Assembly (NCBI RefSeq): GCF_001650025.1
Contig: NZ_LVVY01000074.1
Span: 53,824-117,823, forward strand
Length of the DNA: 64,000 bases
From: Devosia elaeis
GTDB taxonomy: Bacteria; Pseudomonadota; Alphaproteobacteria; Rhizobiales; Devosiaceae
Direction of reading: 5' to 3'
Position numbers and translations under genes: made by a program. Under the pieces are notes generated by a model that had not been told where the DNA came from, did not search any database, and worked only from the letters and a program-made list of their open reading frames with translations. Shown piece after piece: positions 27,189-38,623 of this stretch (position 1 is the first letter of the stretch; each line of letters begins with the position of its first letter).

Positions 27189-28484
27189 TCAGCCCGCTCC
27201 GAATACGTCCCGGCAGCGGGCGACGAAACGGGCGCCGCGTTCCTCGAAATTCTTGAACTGATTATAGGAGGGGGCGCCGGGGGAGAGGATGATGGTGTCG
27301 AAGCGGTCGCGCCGGAGCTTCAGGGCGCCGATGGCGGAATCGAGATCGGGGGCCTGGATGATGGCGATATCGGCGTTCAGGCCGGCGGCCGCCTGCGCCA
27401 GACGCTCCCCGGTGACCGGCAGGGTCACCAGAATGGTGACGCCGCGCTGGGCGAGCAGGCCCGCCAGTTCGGCATAATCCTGCTGGCGCTCATGCCCGCC
27501 GGCGATGAGGGCGATGCGGCGGCCGGGATAGGCGGCGAGCGCCGCCTTGGTGGCTTCGGGCGTGGTGGAGATGGAATCATTGACCACGGTGACGCCGCCG
27601 AAGACATGCTCCTCCAGCCGGTGGGGCAGGGGGCGGAAGGCGGCGATGCCCTTGAGGATGCCGTCGAGCGTGCCGCCGGCGCCGAGTGCGATCTGGGCGG
27701 CGAGGCGGGCATTGTCGAGATTATGCGCGCCGCGCAGCCGGGAATGGGCGGCGGCGTGCTCGATGGCAAGGTCTTCTTCCGGCGTCAGGTCGCGCAGCAG
27801 GCGCCGATGATCGCGCACGGCCCGGGCCACCAGCGCATTGCCACGCGCAGCGGCGCCGAGGGCGACGGCAAAGCTGCCCTCGCGGTCGATCAGGTGCAGC
27901 TTGTCGGCGTAATAGCGCTCGACCGAGCCGTGCCAATCGACATGTTCGGGATAGAGATTGGTGATCGCCGCGATATCGGGCAGGAAATTCATGTCGGCGG
28001 TCTGGTAGCTCGAGAGTTCCAGCACGATGAGCGCATGGCTGTCGGCGATGTCGAGCGGGGCGAGGCCGACATTGCCGGCCAGGCCCGCATCCAGGCCGGA
28101 ATGGACCAGCATCAGATGGGTGAGGGTGGCGGTGGTGGACTTGCCCTTGGTGCCGGTGATGGCGATCAGGGTGTGGCCATGCCGATAGGCGGCGCCCCAG
28201 AGATTGAGGTTGGACGTCACCGGAATGCCGGCCGCGGCGGCGATGCTGAAAATGGGCTTGTAGCGCGAGACGCCGGGGCTTTTGACGATGAGGCCGAAGC
28301 GGTGGCCGTGAATGGCGGCGGGCAGGTCGTCGATGGCGATCTGCTCGGTGTCCGGAATATCGGCGCTGCCGCTATCGACGGCGACGAAGACTTTCAAATC
28401 GGGCTGGCGCGCCTTGAGGAAGGCGCGGGTGGAAAGGGCTTCCTTGCCCGCGCCATAGAGCAGGACCGGTTCTTCAAACCGCAT
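27189..28484 (-). CDS. murD2: UDP-MurNAc-L-alanine--L-glutamate ligase (MurD2)
   Basis: This 431-residue Mur ligase has the ATP loop GTKGKSTT at 111-118, LELSSYQTADM, NLYPEHVDWHGS, and the C-terminal domain motifs VVNDSISTTPEATKAAL and ILSPGAPSYNQF. The N-terminal domain is reduced compared with MurD. It lies directly after murL with an 11-nt overlap, the arrangement of the Xanthomonas route in which MurD2 adds L-Glu to UDP-MurNAc-L-Ala and MurL then epimerises the terminal residue. This replaces D-Glu supply by MurI. It acts in the cytoplasm. The MurD2 call over ordinary MurD rests on the murL linkage and the NDSIST motif. Confidence 0.85.
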   Translation of the reverse strand: MRFEEPVLLYGAGKEALSTRAFLKARQPDLKVFVAVDSGSADIPDTEQIAIDDLPAAIHGHRFGLIVKSPGVSRYKPIFSIAAAAGIPVTSNLNLWGAAYRHGHTLIAITGTKGKSTTATLTHLMLVHSGLDAGLAGNVGLAPLDIADSHALIVLELSSYQTADMNFLPDIAAITNLYPEHVDWHGSVERYYADKLHLIDREGSFAVALGAAARGNALVARAVRDHRRLLRDLTPEEDLAIEHAAAHSRLRGAHNLDNARLAAQIALGAGGTLDGILKGIAAFRPLPHRLEEHVFGGVTVVNDSISTTPEATKAALAAYPGRRIALIAGGHERQQDYAELAGLLAQRGVTILVTLPVTGERLAQAAAGLNADIAIIQAPDLDSAIGALKLRRDRFDTIILSPGAPSYNQFKNFEERGARFVARCRDVFGAG

Positions 28485-29832
28485 AGGCGGCGACCTTGGC
28501 GGCGAGCGCGGGGGGAATGTGGTGGTCGCGGCTGTCGGTCAGGCATTCGGCCATGGCGAGCTGCAATTTTTCCTCGCCATATTGGGCGAAGAGATCGGGC
28601 TTGATGGCGCTGACGATCCGGGCTTCGTGCCAATCGGCGTGGCGGGTGAGGGTGTAGAAGCAGGCGGCGGCCTCGAGGATTTCGCCGACGCATTCCCACG
28701 GCTTCTGCCCGGTGAGGCCCGCCAGTTCGCGGAAGGATTGCTCATTGGCCGGCTCGTCCAAGAGGTTCTTGCCGAAAATGCGCAGGAGCCGGTCCTTGGC
28801 CATGAAGGGGGCGAAGATCAGGAACACGAAATGGCATTTCGGGCATTCCCCGCACCAGAGCGGGCCATCATTGCCCGTGAGGCGGAAATTGCGGTTGCAG
28901 CTCGAAAAGACGGCGTCGAACTTGTCGCTATGGGTGAAGAGCGAGGCGATGCGCGCTTCCGAATAGGGGCGGAGCAGGGAGAAATATTTGAGCGCGCCGC
29001 CAGTGGCATTGGCGAGCGTATCGGCGATCAGCAATTCGAAGCCGAGGGATTTCGAATATTGGTGATTGGTCTCGCGGCCATCGAACATGACATTGCCCTC
29101 GCTGGCCGAGCGCTCGTTGGAGAGCACGATCTGGCTATAGCCGTAGAGCAGGGCGCAGAGCGCGGCGATCATGGAATTGATGGCGGTGGAGGGGACGTGG
29201 CCATTGTAATAGCCCGCCTCCTTGCCCAGCCGGATCATTTCGGGATCGAGCACGCGGGTGACATAGAGCGGAGGCGTGCCGATGGCCTCGACCGAGGAGA
29301 GGATCGGGCCCTTGGGATTGACGGCGAAGGGGGTGAAATCCACCCCGGTATGGGTGAGCAGATCGACGCTGACCAGGCTGTCCTTGCCGCCGCCGATGGG
29401 CAGCAGGGTGCGATCGGGCAGGTCGAGGGCGGGCTTGCGCTCCTCGGCATCGTCGGGCGCGGTGAGGGTCAGCTTGCCGAAGCGGGTGAGTTCGTTGCGG
29501 GCATAGAATTCGCCCAGGCCGTTCTCGTAGACATCGATGACGAAGGCGCGCTCGGCGGCGGTGAGCGGAATATCGGGCGCGGTGATGTCGAGGGGGGCGC
29601 GCAGCTTGAAATAGGAGACGCCAAGGACCAGGGCGGTGAGGCCGAGCAGCTTGGCAAAGGCGGGCGAGCCGGCCGCGGCGGTACCGGCGCCCCGGGGCAG
29701 GGTCAGCACTTCGGTGAAGGCGAGATCGTTCAGCCGGTACGGAAAGCGGGCCTCGCCCGTGGCCGGGTCGAAGGATGGACGGTCGATGCGGAAGGTTTCG
29801 GTCACGGGCAACTCGCTGGCTGTCTCCTCCAT
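28474..29832 (-). CDS. murL: UDP-MurNAc-L-Ala-L-Glu epimerase (MurL)
   Basis: The 452-residue protein matches MurL: an ATP-binding GGGKDSLVS motif at 147-155 resembling a PP-loop, SNERSASEGNV, NHQYSKSLGFE, FSSCNRNFRLTG and the cysteine motif WCGECPKCHF. MurL converts the L-Glu of UDP-MurNAc-L-Ala-L-Glu to D-Glu using ATP, giving the normal peptidoglycan precursor. It precedes murD2 in the transcript and overlaps it, so both are made together. The start ATG 29832 is 51 nt past the TRAP permease stop; a GC hairpin sits in that gap, so shared transcription is uncertain. Confidence 0.88.
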   Translation of the reverse strand: MEETASELPVTETFRIDRPSFDPATGEARFPYRLNDLAFTEVLTLPRGAGTAAAGSPAFAKLLGLTALVLGVSYFKLRAPLDITAPDIPLTAAERAFVIDVYENGLGEFYARNELTRFGKLTLTAPDDAEERKPALDLPDRTLLPIGGGKDSLVSVDLLTHTGVDFTPFAVNPKGPILSSVEAIGTPPLYVTRVLDPEMIRLGKEAGYYNGHVPSTAINSMIAALCALLYGYSQIVLSNERSASEGNVMFDGRETNHQYSKSLGFELLIADTLANATGGALKYFSLLRPYSEARIASLFTHSDKFDAVFSSCNRNFRLTGNDGPLWCGECPKCHFVFLIFAPFMAKDRLLRIFGKNLLDEPANEQSFRELAGLTGQKPWECVGEILEAAACFYTLTRHADWHEARIVSAIKPDLFAQYGEEKLQLAMAECLTDSRDHHIPPALAAKVAAYAV

Positions 29833-29883
29833 ATAGGTGATTTGCGCGTGTGGCGGGAGTGGGGCCTTGCGGCCCCGTTTTGC

Positions 29884-32529
<2,646 letters not shown>

Positions 32530-32619
32530 GGCGATATCCGGAGAGCGCGACGAAGCGAAAGAGAGAAGCGGCGGCCCTGGAAGGGTCGCCGCGGAGAAGG
32601 TCAGGCCGGTGGGGCTGGA

Positions 32620-33588
32620 TTAGAGCCAGCCGCGTTCCTGGTAATAGCGCTCGGCGCCCGGATGCAGGGGCGCGGAAAGCCCGTCGGAAACCATTGCCTG
32701 CTCGTTCAGATTGGCCAGGGCAGGGTGCAGGGACTTGAAGGTGTCGAAATTCTCGAACACCGAGCTCACCAGCGCATAGACGGCGTCATCGGGGGTGTCC
32801 GCCGAAACCGCCAGCGCGGCCAGGACGCCGAAAGTGGCGGTGTCCTCGTCGTTATTTGCATAGGTGCCGCCCGGAATGGTGACATTGGCGTAATAGGGAT
32901 ATTCGGCGACGAGGCCGTCGATATAGTCGCCCTGGAGCGGAATGAGCTGCGCACCGCAGGTGGTGGTGGGGTCGGCGATATTGGCCGAGGGATGGCCGAC
33001 GCCATAGATGAACGCATCGATCTGGTTGTCGCACAGGGCCGGGCCGTGCTCATCGGGGCGCAGTTCGGAGGTGAGCGCGAAATCGTCGCGCGACATGCCG
33101 GCCGCATCCAGGATGATGTCCATGGAGGTCTGCGTGCCGGAGCCCGGCGCACCGATATTGACGCGCTTGCCAGCCAGGTCCTCGAAGCTCTCGATGCCGG
33201 CATCGGCGCGGGCGACGAGGGTGAAGGGCTCGGGGTGGAGCGAGAAGACCGAGCGCATGCCGTCCCACGGACCCTGATCGGCAAAGGCGACTTCGCCGTT
33301 GACGGCGTGGAACATCACGTCGGTCTGGGTGACGCCGAAATCGAGCTCGCCCTGGCGGATGGCATTGAGATTGTACACCGAGGCGGCCGTCGATTCGACG
33401 GAGCAACGGAAGCCGTGCTCGGCCCGGGTCTCGTTCATCAGACGGCAGATCGCGCCGCCGGCGGCATAATAAACGCCGGTTACGCCGCCTGTGCCGATAG
33501 TAATGAATTGCTGCTGTGCAATCGAAGGAACCGCGCTACCCATAAGAGCGGCGGCGGCGATGGCGGAGACAATGAACGGCTTCGTCAT
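32620..33588 (-). CDS. TAXI-family TRAP solute-binding protein
   Basis: The 322-residue protein has a Sec signal peptide (to about SIAQ, residues 1-24) and the TAXI pattern: [20 protein letters not shown], then [20 protein letters not shown], and [20 protein letters not shown]. It is the periplasmic ligand-binding partner of the fused permease transcribed next. Two cysteine pairs could form disulfides. TAXI proteins often bind dicarboxylates or amino acids such as glutamate; the nearby murD2-murL and dadA genes make glutamate or D-amino acids an attractive guess, no more. Confidence 0.92.
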   Translation of the reverse strand: MTKPFIVSAIAAAALMGSAVPSIAQQQFITIGTGGVTGVYYAAGGAICRLMNETRAEHGFRCSVESTAASVYNLNAIRQGELDFGVTQTDVMFHAVNGEVAFADQGPWDGMRSVFSLHPEPFTLVARADAGIESFEDLAGKRVNIGAPGSGTQTSMDIILDAAGMSRDDFALTSELRPDEHGPALCDNQIDAFIYGVGHPSANIADPTTTCGAQLIPLQGDYIDGLVAEYPYYANVTIPGGTYANNDEDTATFGVLAALAVSADTPDDAVYALVSSVFENFDTFKSLHPALANLNEQAMVSDGLSAPLHPGAERYYQERGWL

Positions 33589-33777
33589 GGGAAATTTTTT
33601 CCTTCCTGATGGTGGGCTAAGTTCAGCCTTCTGTATTGGACCTCCGGGGTCACTGATTTAATAGAACAGGGAATCTCCCCCTGCCGCAAGCCGCGACCGC
33701 GCAAAGTTGACAGAGTTCGAGCAATTTCGTGCTGAAACGGCGGATGCGACGCAATTTTTGCCTATGGAATTAACGCA

Positions 33778-34992
33778 ATGGATATCATCGTAATCGGCGC
33801 GGGCGTGGTTGGCGTCAGCACCGCCTGGCGGCTCGCGCAGGACGGCCACAAGGTCCGCCTGATCGACAAAGCCGCCGATGTCGGCACCGGCGCGAGCTTT
33901 TCCAATGGCGCCCAGCTCAGCTATTCCTATGTCGCCCCGCTGGCCGATCCTTCGGTCTGGGCGCAATTGCCCAAGCTGCTCACCGATCCCGCTTCCCCGG
34001 TGCAGTTCCGGCCCGGATTCGATCTGTTCCAATATCGCTGGCTGATGCAGTTCCTGGCCGCCTGCACGCCCGAGCGGGCGCGGCGCACCATCGACGAACT
34101 CGGCGCGCTGGCCGAGAGCAGCAAGAAAATCCTGCACGAGAATGCGGCGCTGCGGGCGATCCCCTTTGAGTGGACGCAGACGGGCAAGCTCGTGGTCTAT
34201 TCCGGCGAACAGAGCTTTGCCGCCGCCCGGCTCTATGCCGAGCAGCAGGCGCTGAGCGGCACCGACAAACGCGCGGTCTCCACCGAACAATGCCTGGAAA
34301 TCGAGCCGGCCCTGGCCTCGATTGCCGAGCGGCTGGTAGGCGGGCTGTTCTCGCCCGGCGACGAAGCGGGGGATGCCTATCTCTTCACCCAGGGCATGGC
34401 GCGGCTGCTCGATGCCGATGCGCTGATGCTGCAGACCGAGGTGAAGGGGCTGGTCCGCGAGGGGCGGACGATCAAGGCCGTGCATACGGACAAGGGCATG
34501 CTGGAGGCGGACCTGGTCGTGCTGGCGGCGGGCGTGGATTCGCGGCGCCTGGGCCGGAGCGTGGGGCTCGACCTGCCCATCTATCCGCTCAAGGGCTATA
34601 GCGCCACGGCGCCCGTCGCGGTGCCGGCGGCGGCGCCATCGGTGAGCATTACCGACGCCAAGCGCAAGGTCGTCTATGCGCGGCTCGGATCGACGCTGCG
34701 GCTGGCCGGCGCCGCGGACCTGGTGGGGCACAATCTCGACATCGACCAGGCGCGTGTCGGCCAATTGCTGGCGGATGCGCGCCACGATTTTCCCGACGCG
34801 GCGGATTGGGCCCAGTCCCGGCTCTGGGCCGGCCAGCGCCCGGCAACGCCCACGGGGCGGCCGATACTGGGCCGCAGCGGGGTCGCGGACAATCTGCTGC
34901 TCAATGTCGGCCATGGCGCGCTGGGCTTCACGCTCGCCCTCGGCTCGGCCGACCGCATCGCCCGGGACGTGGCGGGGCGCGCCGGCGCCTAG
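33778..34992 (+). CDS. dadA: D-amino-acid dehydrogenase (DadA-like FAD oxidoreductase)
   Basis: This 404-residue protein starts with the FAD dinucleotide motif IIVIGAGVVGVSTAWRLA (residues 3-20) and carries ASFSNGAQLSYSYVAPLADP, PLKGYSATAP, and the C-terminal FAD-contact PTGRPILGRS...NVGHGALGFTLA. These match the DadA family, which oxidises D-amino acids to keto acids and passes electrons to quinones. It is divergent from the TAXI binding protein, so substrate import and oxidation may be linked. A TTGACA at 33706-33711 could be its -35 box, with no strong -10 box. Glycine/sarcosine oxidases are related, but the N-terminal motif favours DadA. Confidence 0.85.
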   Translation: MDIIVIGAGVVGVSTAWRLAQDGHKVRLIDKAADVGTGASFSNGAQLSYSYVAPLADPSVWAQLPKLLTDPASPVQFRPGFDLFQYRWLMQFLAACTPERARRTIDELGALAESSKKILHENAALRAIPFEWTQTGKLVVYSGEQSFAAARLYAEQQALSGTDKRAVSTEQCLEIEPALASIAERLVGGLFSPGDEAGDAYLFTQGMARLLDADALMLQTEVKGLVREGRTIKAVHTDKGMLEADLVVLAAGVDSRRLGRSVGLDLPIYPLKGYSATAPVAVPAAAPSVSITDAKRKVVYARLGSTLRLAGAADLVGHNLDIDQARVGQLLADARHDFPDAADWAQSRLWAGQRPATPTGRPILGRSGVADNLLLNVGHGALGFTLALGSADRIARDVAGRAGA

Positions 34993-35049
34993 CGGCACGC
35001 TAACTCGTTTCCCCATCGGCGTGGCCGGAGGCGTCTTGACGCTCGCCAG

Positions 35050-35073
35050 ATATATCGATATTCGTCGATATAT
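35050..35073. promoter_or_regulatory. ArsR operator (perfect inverted repeat)
   Basis: Arms ATATATCGA and TCGATATAT are perfect over 9 bp with a 6-nt spacer TATTCG. The right arm overlaps the arsR start codon. Sequence (AT-rich ends with TTCG centre) and place fit arsenic-responsive ArsR operators, so arsR, arsC and acr3 should be induced together by arsenite. Confidence 0.8.
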
Positions 35074-35428
35074 GGAACAGATAGAAGCCCTCGATATCTT
35101 CGGCGCCCTTTCCCAGCCCACGCGGCTGGAGACCTTTCGCCTGCTGATGCAGCATGAGCCGGAAGGCCTGCCGGCGGGCGAAATCGCCAGCCAATTGGGC
35201 GTGCCGCAGAATACGATGTCCTCGCATCTGGCGATCCTGGCCCGCGCCGGGTTGATAGAGGCCGAGCGGCAGAGCCGGTCGATCGTCTACCGGGCCCTGG
35301 TCGACCGGGTGCGCGAGATCACGAGCTTCCTGATCCATGATTGTTGCGGAGGGCGTCCGGAATTGTGCGCGCCTCTGGTTGCCGAACTGACCCCCTGTTG
35401 CGCTCCCAAGGAAACGAGCCATGTCTGA
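35072..35428 (+). CDS. arsR: Arsenic-responsive repressor ArsR
   Basis: The 118-residue winged-helix protein opens MEQIEALDIFGALSQPTRLE, with recognition helix PQNTMSSHLAILARAGLI. Cysteines 91, 92 and 99 near the C-terminus match the three-cysteine arsenite site of the Acidithiobacillus ArsR type rather than the CVC box of plasmid ArsR; a further pair lies at 109-110. A longer open frame upstream is not used: ATG 35072 begins the domain and overlaps the operator. Its stop overlaps arsC by 8 nt. It represses its own operon until As(III) binds. Confidence 0.92.
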   Translation: MEQIEALDIFGALSQPTRLETFRLLMQHEPEGLPAGEIASQLGVPQNTMSSHLAILARAGLIEAERQSRSIVYRALVDRVREITSFLIHDCCGGRPELCAPLVAELTPCCAPKETSHV

Positions 35429-35948
35429 TCGCGTCTATAATGTCCTGTTCCTGTGCACCGGCAATTCCGCCCGTTCCATTCTCGGGGAGGCGCTGCTCAA
35501 CCATGTCGGTGGCGGCCGGTTCCGGGGCTTTTCCGCCGGTTCCACGCCCAAGGGCGCGGTGCATCCCCTGACCCTCGAAACCCTGGGCAAGGCGGGCATC
35601 GCCACCGAGGGGCTGCGCTCGAAAACCTGGGACGAGTTCGCGACGCCCGGGGCGCCGAAAATGGATTTCGTGTTCACTGTCTGCGACAATGCCGCCGGCG
35701 AGGCCTGCCCCCTATGGCCTGGGCAGCCCATGACGGCCCATTGGGGCATTGCGGATCCTGCGGCGGTCGATGGCCCCGATTTCAAGAAGGAAGCCGCCTT
35801 CGAGGACGCCCTGGGCTATTTGCGCAATCGCATCGCCGTGTTCATGAGTCTGCCGCTGGAGACGATCGATCGGATGGCGCTGACCTCCAGGCTGAAGGGC
35901 ATTGGCGCAATGGACGGCACGACCGGTTCGAGCACCGGCGCCGCCTGA
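35421..35948 (+). CDS. arsC: Arsenate reductase, low-molecular-weight phosphatase type
   Basis: The 175-residue protein has the phosphatase loop CTGNSARS with catalytic C12 and R18, the FSAGSTPKG segment and the downstream DFVFTVCDNAAGEACPLWPG with the second redox cysteines. This is the ArsC class related to low-molecular-weight tyrosine phosphatases. It reduces arsenate to arsenite, which Acr3 then exports. It lies between arsR and acr3, overlapping both (8 nt and TGATG). The C-terminal 20 residues are a low-complexity extension beyond the usual end. Confidence 0.92.
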   Translation: MSDRVYNVLFLCTGNSARSILGEALLNHVGGGRFRGFSAGSTPKGAVHPLTLETLGKAGIATEGLRSKTWDEFATPGAPKMDFVFTVCDNAAGEACPLWPGQPMTAHWGIADPAAVDGPDFKKEAAFEDALGYLRNRIAVFMSLPLETIDRMALTSRLKGIGAMDGTTGSSTGAA

Positions 35949-37003
35949 TGTCCGTCTTCGAACGTTACCTGACCCTGTGGGTCGCCCTCTGCATCGTGGT
36001 GGGCGTCGCGGCCGGCCATTTCCTGCCCTCCCTGTTCGCCGGATTGGCCGGGCTCGAATATGCCCGGGTCAACCTGCCGATGGCGGTGCTGATCTGGCTG
36101 ATGATCATTCCGATGCTGGTGCGCATCGATTTCATGGCGCTCCGCCAGGTGGGGACCTATTGGCGCGGCATCGGCGTCACCCTGTTCATCAACTGGGCGA
36201 TCAAGCCGTTTTCCATGGCCTTGCTGGGATGGCTGTTCATCGGCTGGCTGTTCCGCCCGTTGCTGCCGGAAACCCAGATCGAAAGCTATATTGCCGGCCT
36301 CATCATCCTGGCCGCGGCGCCGTGCACGGCCATGGTCTTCATCTGGTCGAACCTGACCCGGGGCGAGCCGCATTTCACCCTGTCCCAGGTGGCGCTCAAC
36401 GACGCCATCATGGTGATTGCCTTCGCGCCCATCGTCGGTCTCCTGCTCGGATTGTCCGCCATCACCGTGCCATGGGACACGCTGCTGCTGTCGGTGGGAT
36501 TATATATCGTGGTGCCGGTTATCGCCGCGCAGCTCTACCGGCGCTGGCTGCTCGCCAATGGCGGCATCGACCGGATGAACAAGGTGCTGGCCGTGCTGCA
36601 GCCGGTCTCGATCGGCGCCCTGCTGCTGACGCTGATCATGCTGTTCGGCTTTCAGGGCGAGCAGATCATCGCCCAGCCCAATGTCATCCTGCTGCTGGCG
36701 GTGCCGATCCTGATCCAGGTCTATTTCAATTCAGGACTGGCCTATCTGCTCAACCGGGCTTCCGGCGAACAGCATTGCGTCGCCGGTCCCTCGGCGCTGA
36801 TCGGCGCCTCCAATTTCTTCGAGCTGGCCGTGGCCGCCGCCATCAGCCTTTTCGGCTTCAATTCCGGTGCGGCCCTGGCGACGGTGGTCGGCGTGCTGGT
36901 CGAGGTGCCGGTCATGCTGTCGGTGGTCTGGATCGTGAACCGCAGCAAGGGCTGGTATGAAGCCGGCGCCGCCGTGCGCCGCGCGGCCGGCGACCTGCGC
37001 TAG
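35948..37003 (+). CDS. acr3: Arsenite efflux permease, Acr3 family
   Basis: The 351-residue membrane protein has ten predicted helices and the Acr3 hallmark APCTAMVFIWSNLTRGEP with the essential cysteine in helix 4, plus LNDAIMVIAFAPIVGLLLG and ALIGASNFFELAVAAA. It exports arsenite, the product of ArsC. ATG 35948 overlaps the arsC stop in TGATG. The stop overlaps, tail to tail, that of the phosphoesterase gene. Families ArsB and Acr3 are unrelated; the motifs here are clearly Acr3. Confidence 0.93.
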   Translation: MSVFERYLTLWVALCIVVGVAAGHFLPSLFAGLAGLEYARVNLPMAVLIWLMIIPMLVRIDFMALRQVGTYWRGIGVTLFINWAIKPFSMALLGWLFIGWLFRPLLPETQIESYIAGLIILAAAPCTAMVFIWSNLTRGEPHFTLSQVALNDAIMVIAFAPIVGLLLGLSAITVPWDTLLLSVGLYIVVPVIAAQLYRRWLLANGGIDRMNKVLAVLQPVSIGALLLTLIMLFGFQGEQIIAQPNVILLLAVPILIQVYFNSGLAYLLNRASGEQHCVAGPSALIGASNFFELAVAAAISLFGFNSGAALATVVGVLVEVPVMLSVVWIVNRSKGWYEAGAAVRRAAGDLR

Positions 37004-37890
37004 TAGATGCGCATCTGCATGCGCATGACGATGTCCTGGCCCAGGCGCTGGAAGCCGAATTCGCGCATGGTGCAATGCCAGCCCGAGCCGGCCTTTTCGA
37101 TGCGGAAGAGATTGTAGCGGGCTGGATCGTCCAGGGTGCCGCCCTGGGCGGCGCTGGCGGCGGCGACGCCGATGACCGGGACTTCGTGATCCTTGCCGGG
37201 AATATGGTGGATCGAGGAGCGATGGGTGTGGCCGTGCAGGATCAGCTCGGCGCCGTGCTCGGCGATGACCTGGCGGAAGACGCGGTGGCCCTTGAGCCCG
37301 AAGGAGGGGTGCTGCAATTCGGCATTGGGCGGATGGTGGATCAGCACGGTGCGGAAATAGCCGGCATCGCCGAGCAGTTTCAGAATGCGGCCCAGGCGCG
37401 CCGCCTGCTTTTCCTCGAAGCGTCCGATGGCCAGGAAGGGCGGGGTCGGCACGGCGCTGGAGCAGGAAATGATCGCCAGGTCGCCCACGCGGCGGACGAA
37501 GGGAAAGGCCTGGCCTTCCAGCGTCTCACCCCTGAGGTAATCGCCCCAGGCGCTCTGCGCGCCTTCGAGCGCGCCGGGCACATAGGCATCGTGATTGCCG
37601 GGGCAGACGGCGACATTGTCGCTGCCGCCCAGGCTTTGCAGCCAATTGCCGGCGCGTTCGATTTCGGCGGGCAGGGCCAGATTGGTCAGGTCGCCGGTGA
37701 CGGCGGTGAAATCGGCCTTCTGCCCCTGCATGTGCTGGACCAGACGCACCAGCGTCTCGCTGTTGAGCTCGCCATGGCGCTTGAGCTTCCAGTTGAGGAA
37801 GCCGGTCAGGCGCTTGCCGAACAGATCGCGCAGGCCGATCGAGGGCAGCGGGGACAGGTGAATGTCGGAAATATGGGCGAGGGTGATCAT
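37000..37890 (-). CDS. Metallophosphoesterase of the calcineurin-like/cAMP-phosphodiesterase type
   Basis: The 296-residue protein has the metal-binding signature of calcineurin-like phosphoesterases in order: LAHISDIHLS (D-x-H, residues 4-13), VTGDLTN (GD), CPGNHDAY (GNHD), then VLIHHPP and LILHGHTHRS (GHxH). It hydrolyses a phosphodiester or phosphomonoester; cyclic nucleotides are common substrates for CpdA-like members, but nothing fixes it here. It is convergent with acr3, and the stop codons overlap by 4 nt. It is divergent from the Nudix gene. Confidence 0.88.
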   Translation of the reverse strand: MITLAHISDIHLSPLPSIGLRDLFGKRLTGFLNWKLKRHGELNSETLVRLVQHMQGQKADFTAVTGDLTNLALPAEIERAGNWLQSLGGSDNVAVCPGNHDAYVPGALEGAQSAWGDYLRGETLEGQAFPFVRRVGDLAIISCSSAVPTPPFLAIGRFEEKQAARLGRILKLLGDAGYFRTVLIHHPPNAELQHPSFGLKGHRVFRQVIAEHGAELILHGHTHRSSIHHIPGKDHEVPVIGVAAASAAQGGTLDDPARYNLFRIEKAGSGWHCTMREFGFQRLGQDIVMRMQMRIY

Positions 37891-38003
37891 CGCGGCGGTT
37901 TTGCCAGAAGGAAAAGGCCAAGAAAACGGTCAATCGTGCATGGACATGATTTTGTCGCGCACAAAGCTCTGATAGCGGTGGCGGTCAACAGGGAGCCAAG
38001 CCG

Positions 38004-38477
38004 ATGATGAATCGTTTCCAGCGCGTCCGGGCCAAGGTGTTTCTCACGCTCAAGGGGTTGTGGCTCCGCATGACCGTGGGGGCGCGGGTGATGATGGTGG
38101 ACGGCGACAAGGTGCTGCTCATCCGCCACCGGCACATTCCCGGCTGGCAATTTCCCGGCGGCGGGGTGAGCCCGGGCGAGACCGTGGAGGAAGCGGGCGC
38201 CCGCGAGGCGCTGGAGGAAACCGGCTATCGCCCGGTGGGGCCGATGCAGCTTTTCGCGATCTATCACAATTCCAGCAGCGTCACGAACCGCGACCATGTC
38301 GCCTTCTTCATCTGCACGAATTTCGAAAAGGAATTCGATCATGCGGGCAGTTTCGAGATCGCCGAAATCGGTTGGTTCGACCGCCATGCCCTGCCCAGCG
38401 GGGTCACGCCGGCCACCAGCCAGAGGATCGACGAATATTTCGATGGCCTCGAGAAGCGGACGATCTGGGGCTATTGA
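38004..38477 (+). CDS. Nudix hydrolase
   Basis: The 157-residue protein contains a complete Nudix box, GGGVSPGETVEEAGAREALE followed by ETG, around residues 51-73, which binds the metal that cleaves a nucleoside diphosphate linked to another group. The preceding VLLIRHRHIPGWQFPGG is typical. The substrate is not predictable. Two ATGs at 38004 and 38007 are possible. A palindromic repeat follows and the next gene is convergent. Confidence 0.88.
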   Translation: MMNRFQRVRAKVFLTLKGLWLRMTVGARVMMVDGDKVLLIRHRHIPGWQFPGGGVSPGETVEEAGAREALEETGYRPVGPMQLFAIYHNSSSVTNRDHVAFFICTNFEKEFDHAGSFEIAEIGWFDRHALPSGVTPATSQRIDEYFDGLEKRTIWGY

Positions 38478-38485
38478 GGGCCTTT

Positions 38486-38611
38486 TGCCCCTCCCTTTGG
38501 GGGAGAGGTCGGCGCGCAGCGCCGGGTGAGGGGGCCTTCCACTCGCTCATTGCTTGCCGAAAGGCCCTCTCACCCCGCCCCTCTCCCCCAAGGGGAGAGG
38601 GGCGCAGGAGC
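38486..38611. repeat. Diverged family A/B palindromic repeat
   Basis: Left arm CCCCTCCCTTTGGGGGAGAG and right arm CTCTCCCCCAAGGGGAGAGG flank GGTGAGGGGGCC and GGCCCTCTCACC. It lies between the convergent nudix and hydroquinone-reductase genes. Without a T-tract it is not a classical terminator, though it could slow both transcripts. Confidence 0.7.
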
Positions 38612-38623
38612 CGAAGCGGCCAA

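Noticed and set aside
29861..29876. GGGGCC/GGCCCC hairpin between the TRAP permease and murL genes
   Set aside because: On the transcribed reverse strand no T-tract follows, so it is not a terminator for these genes.
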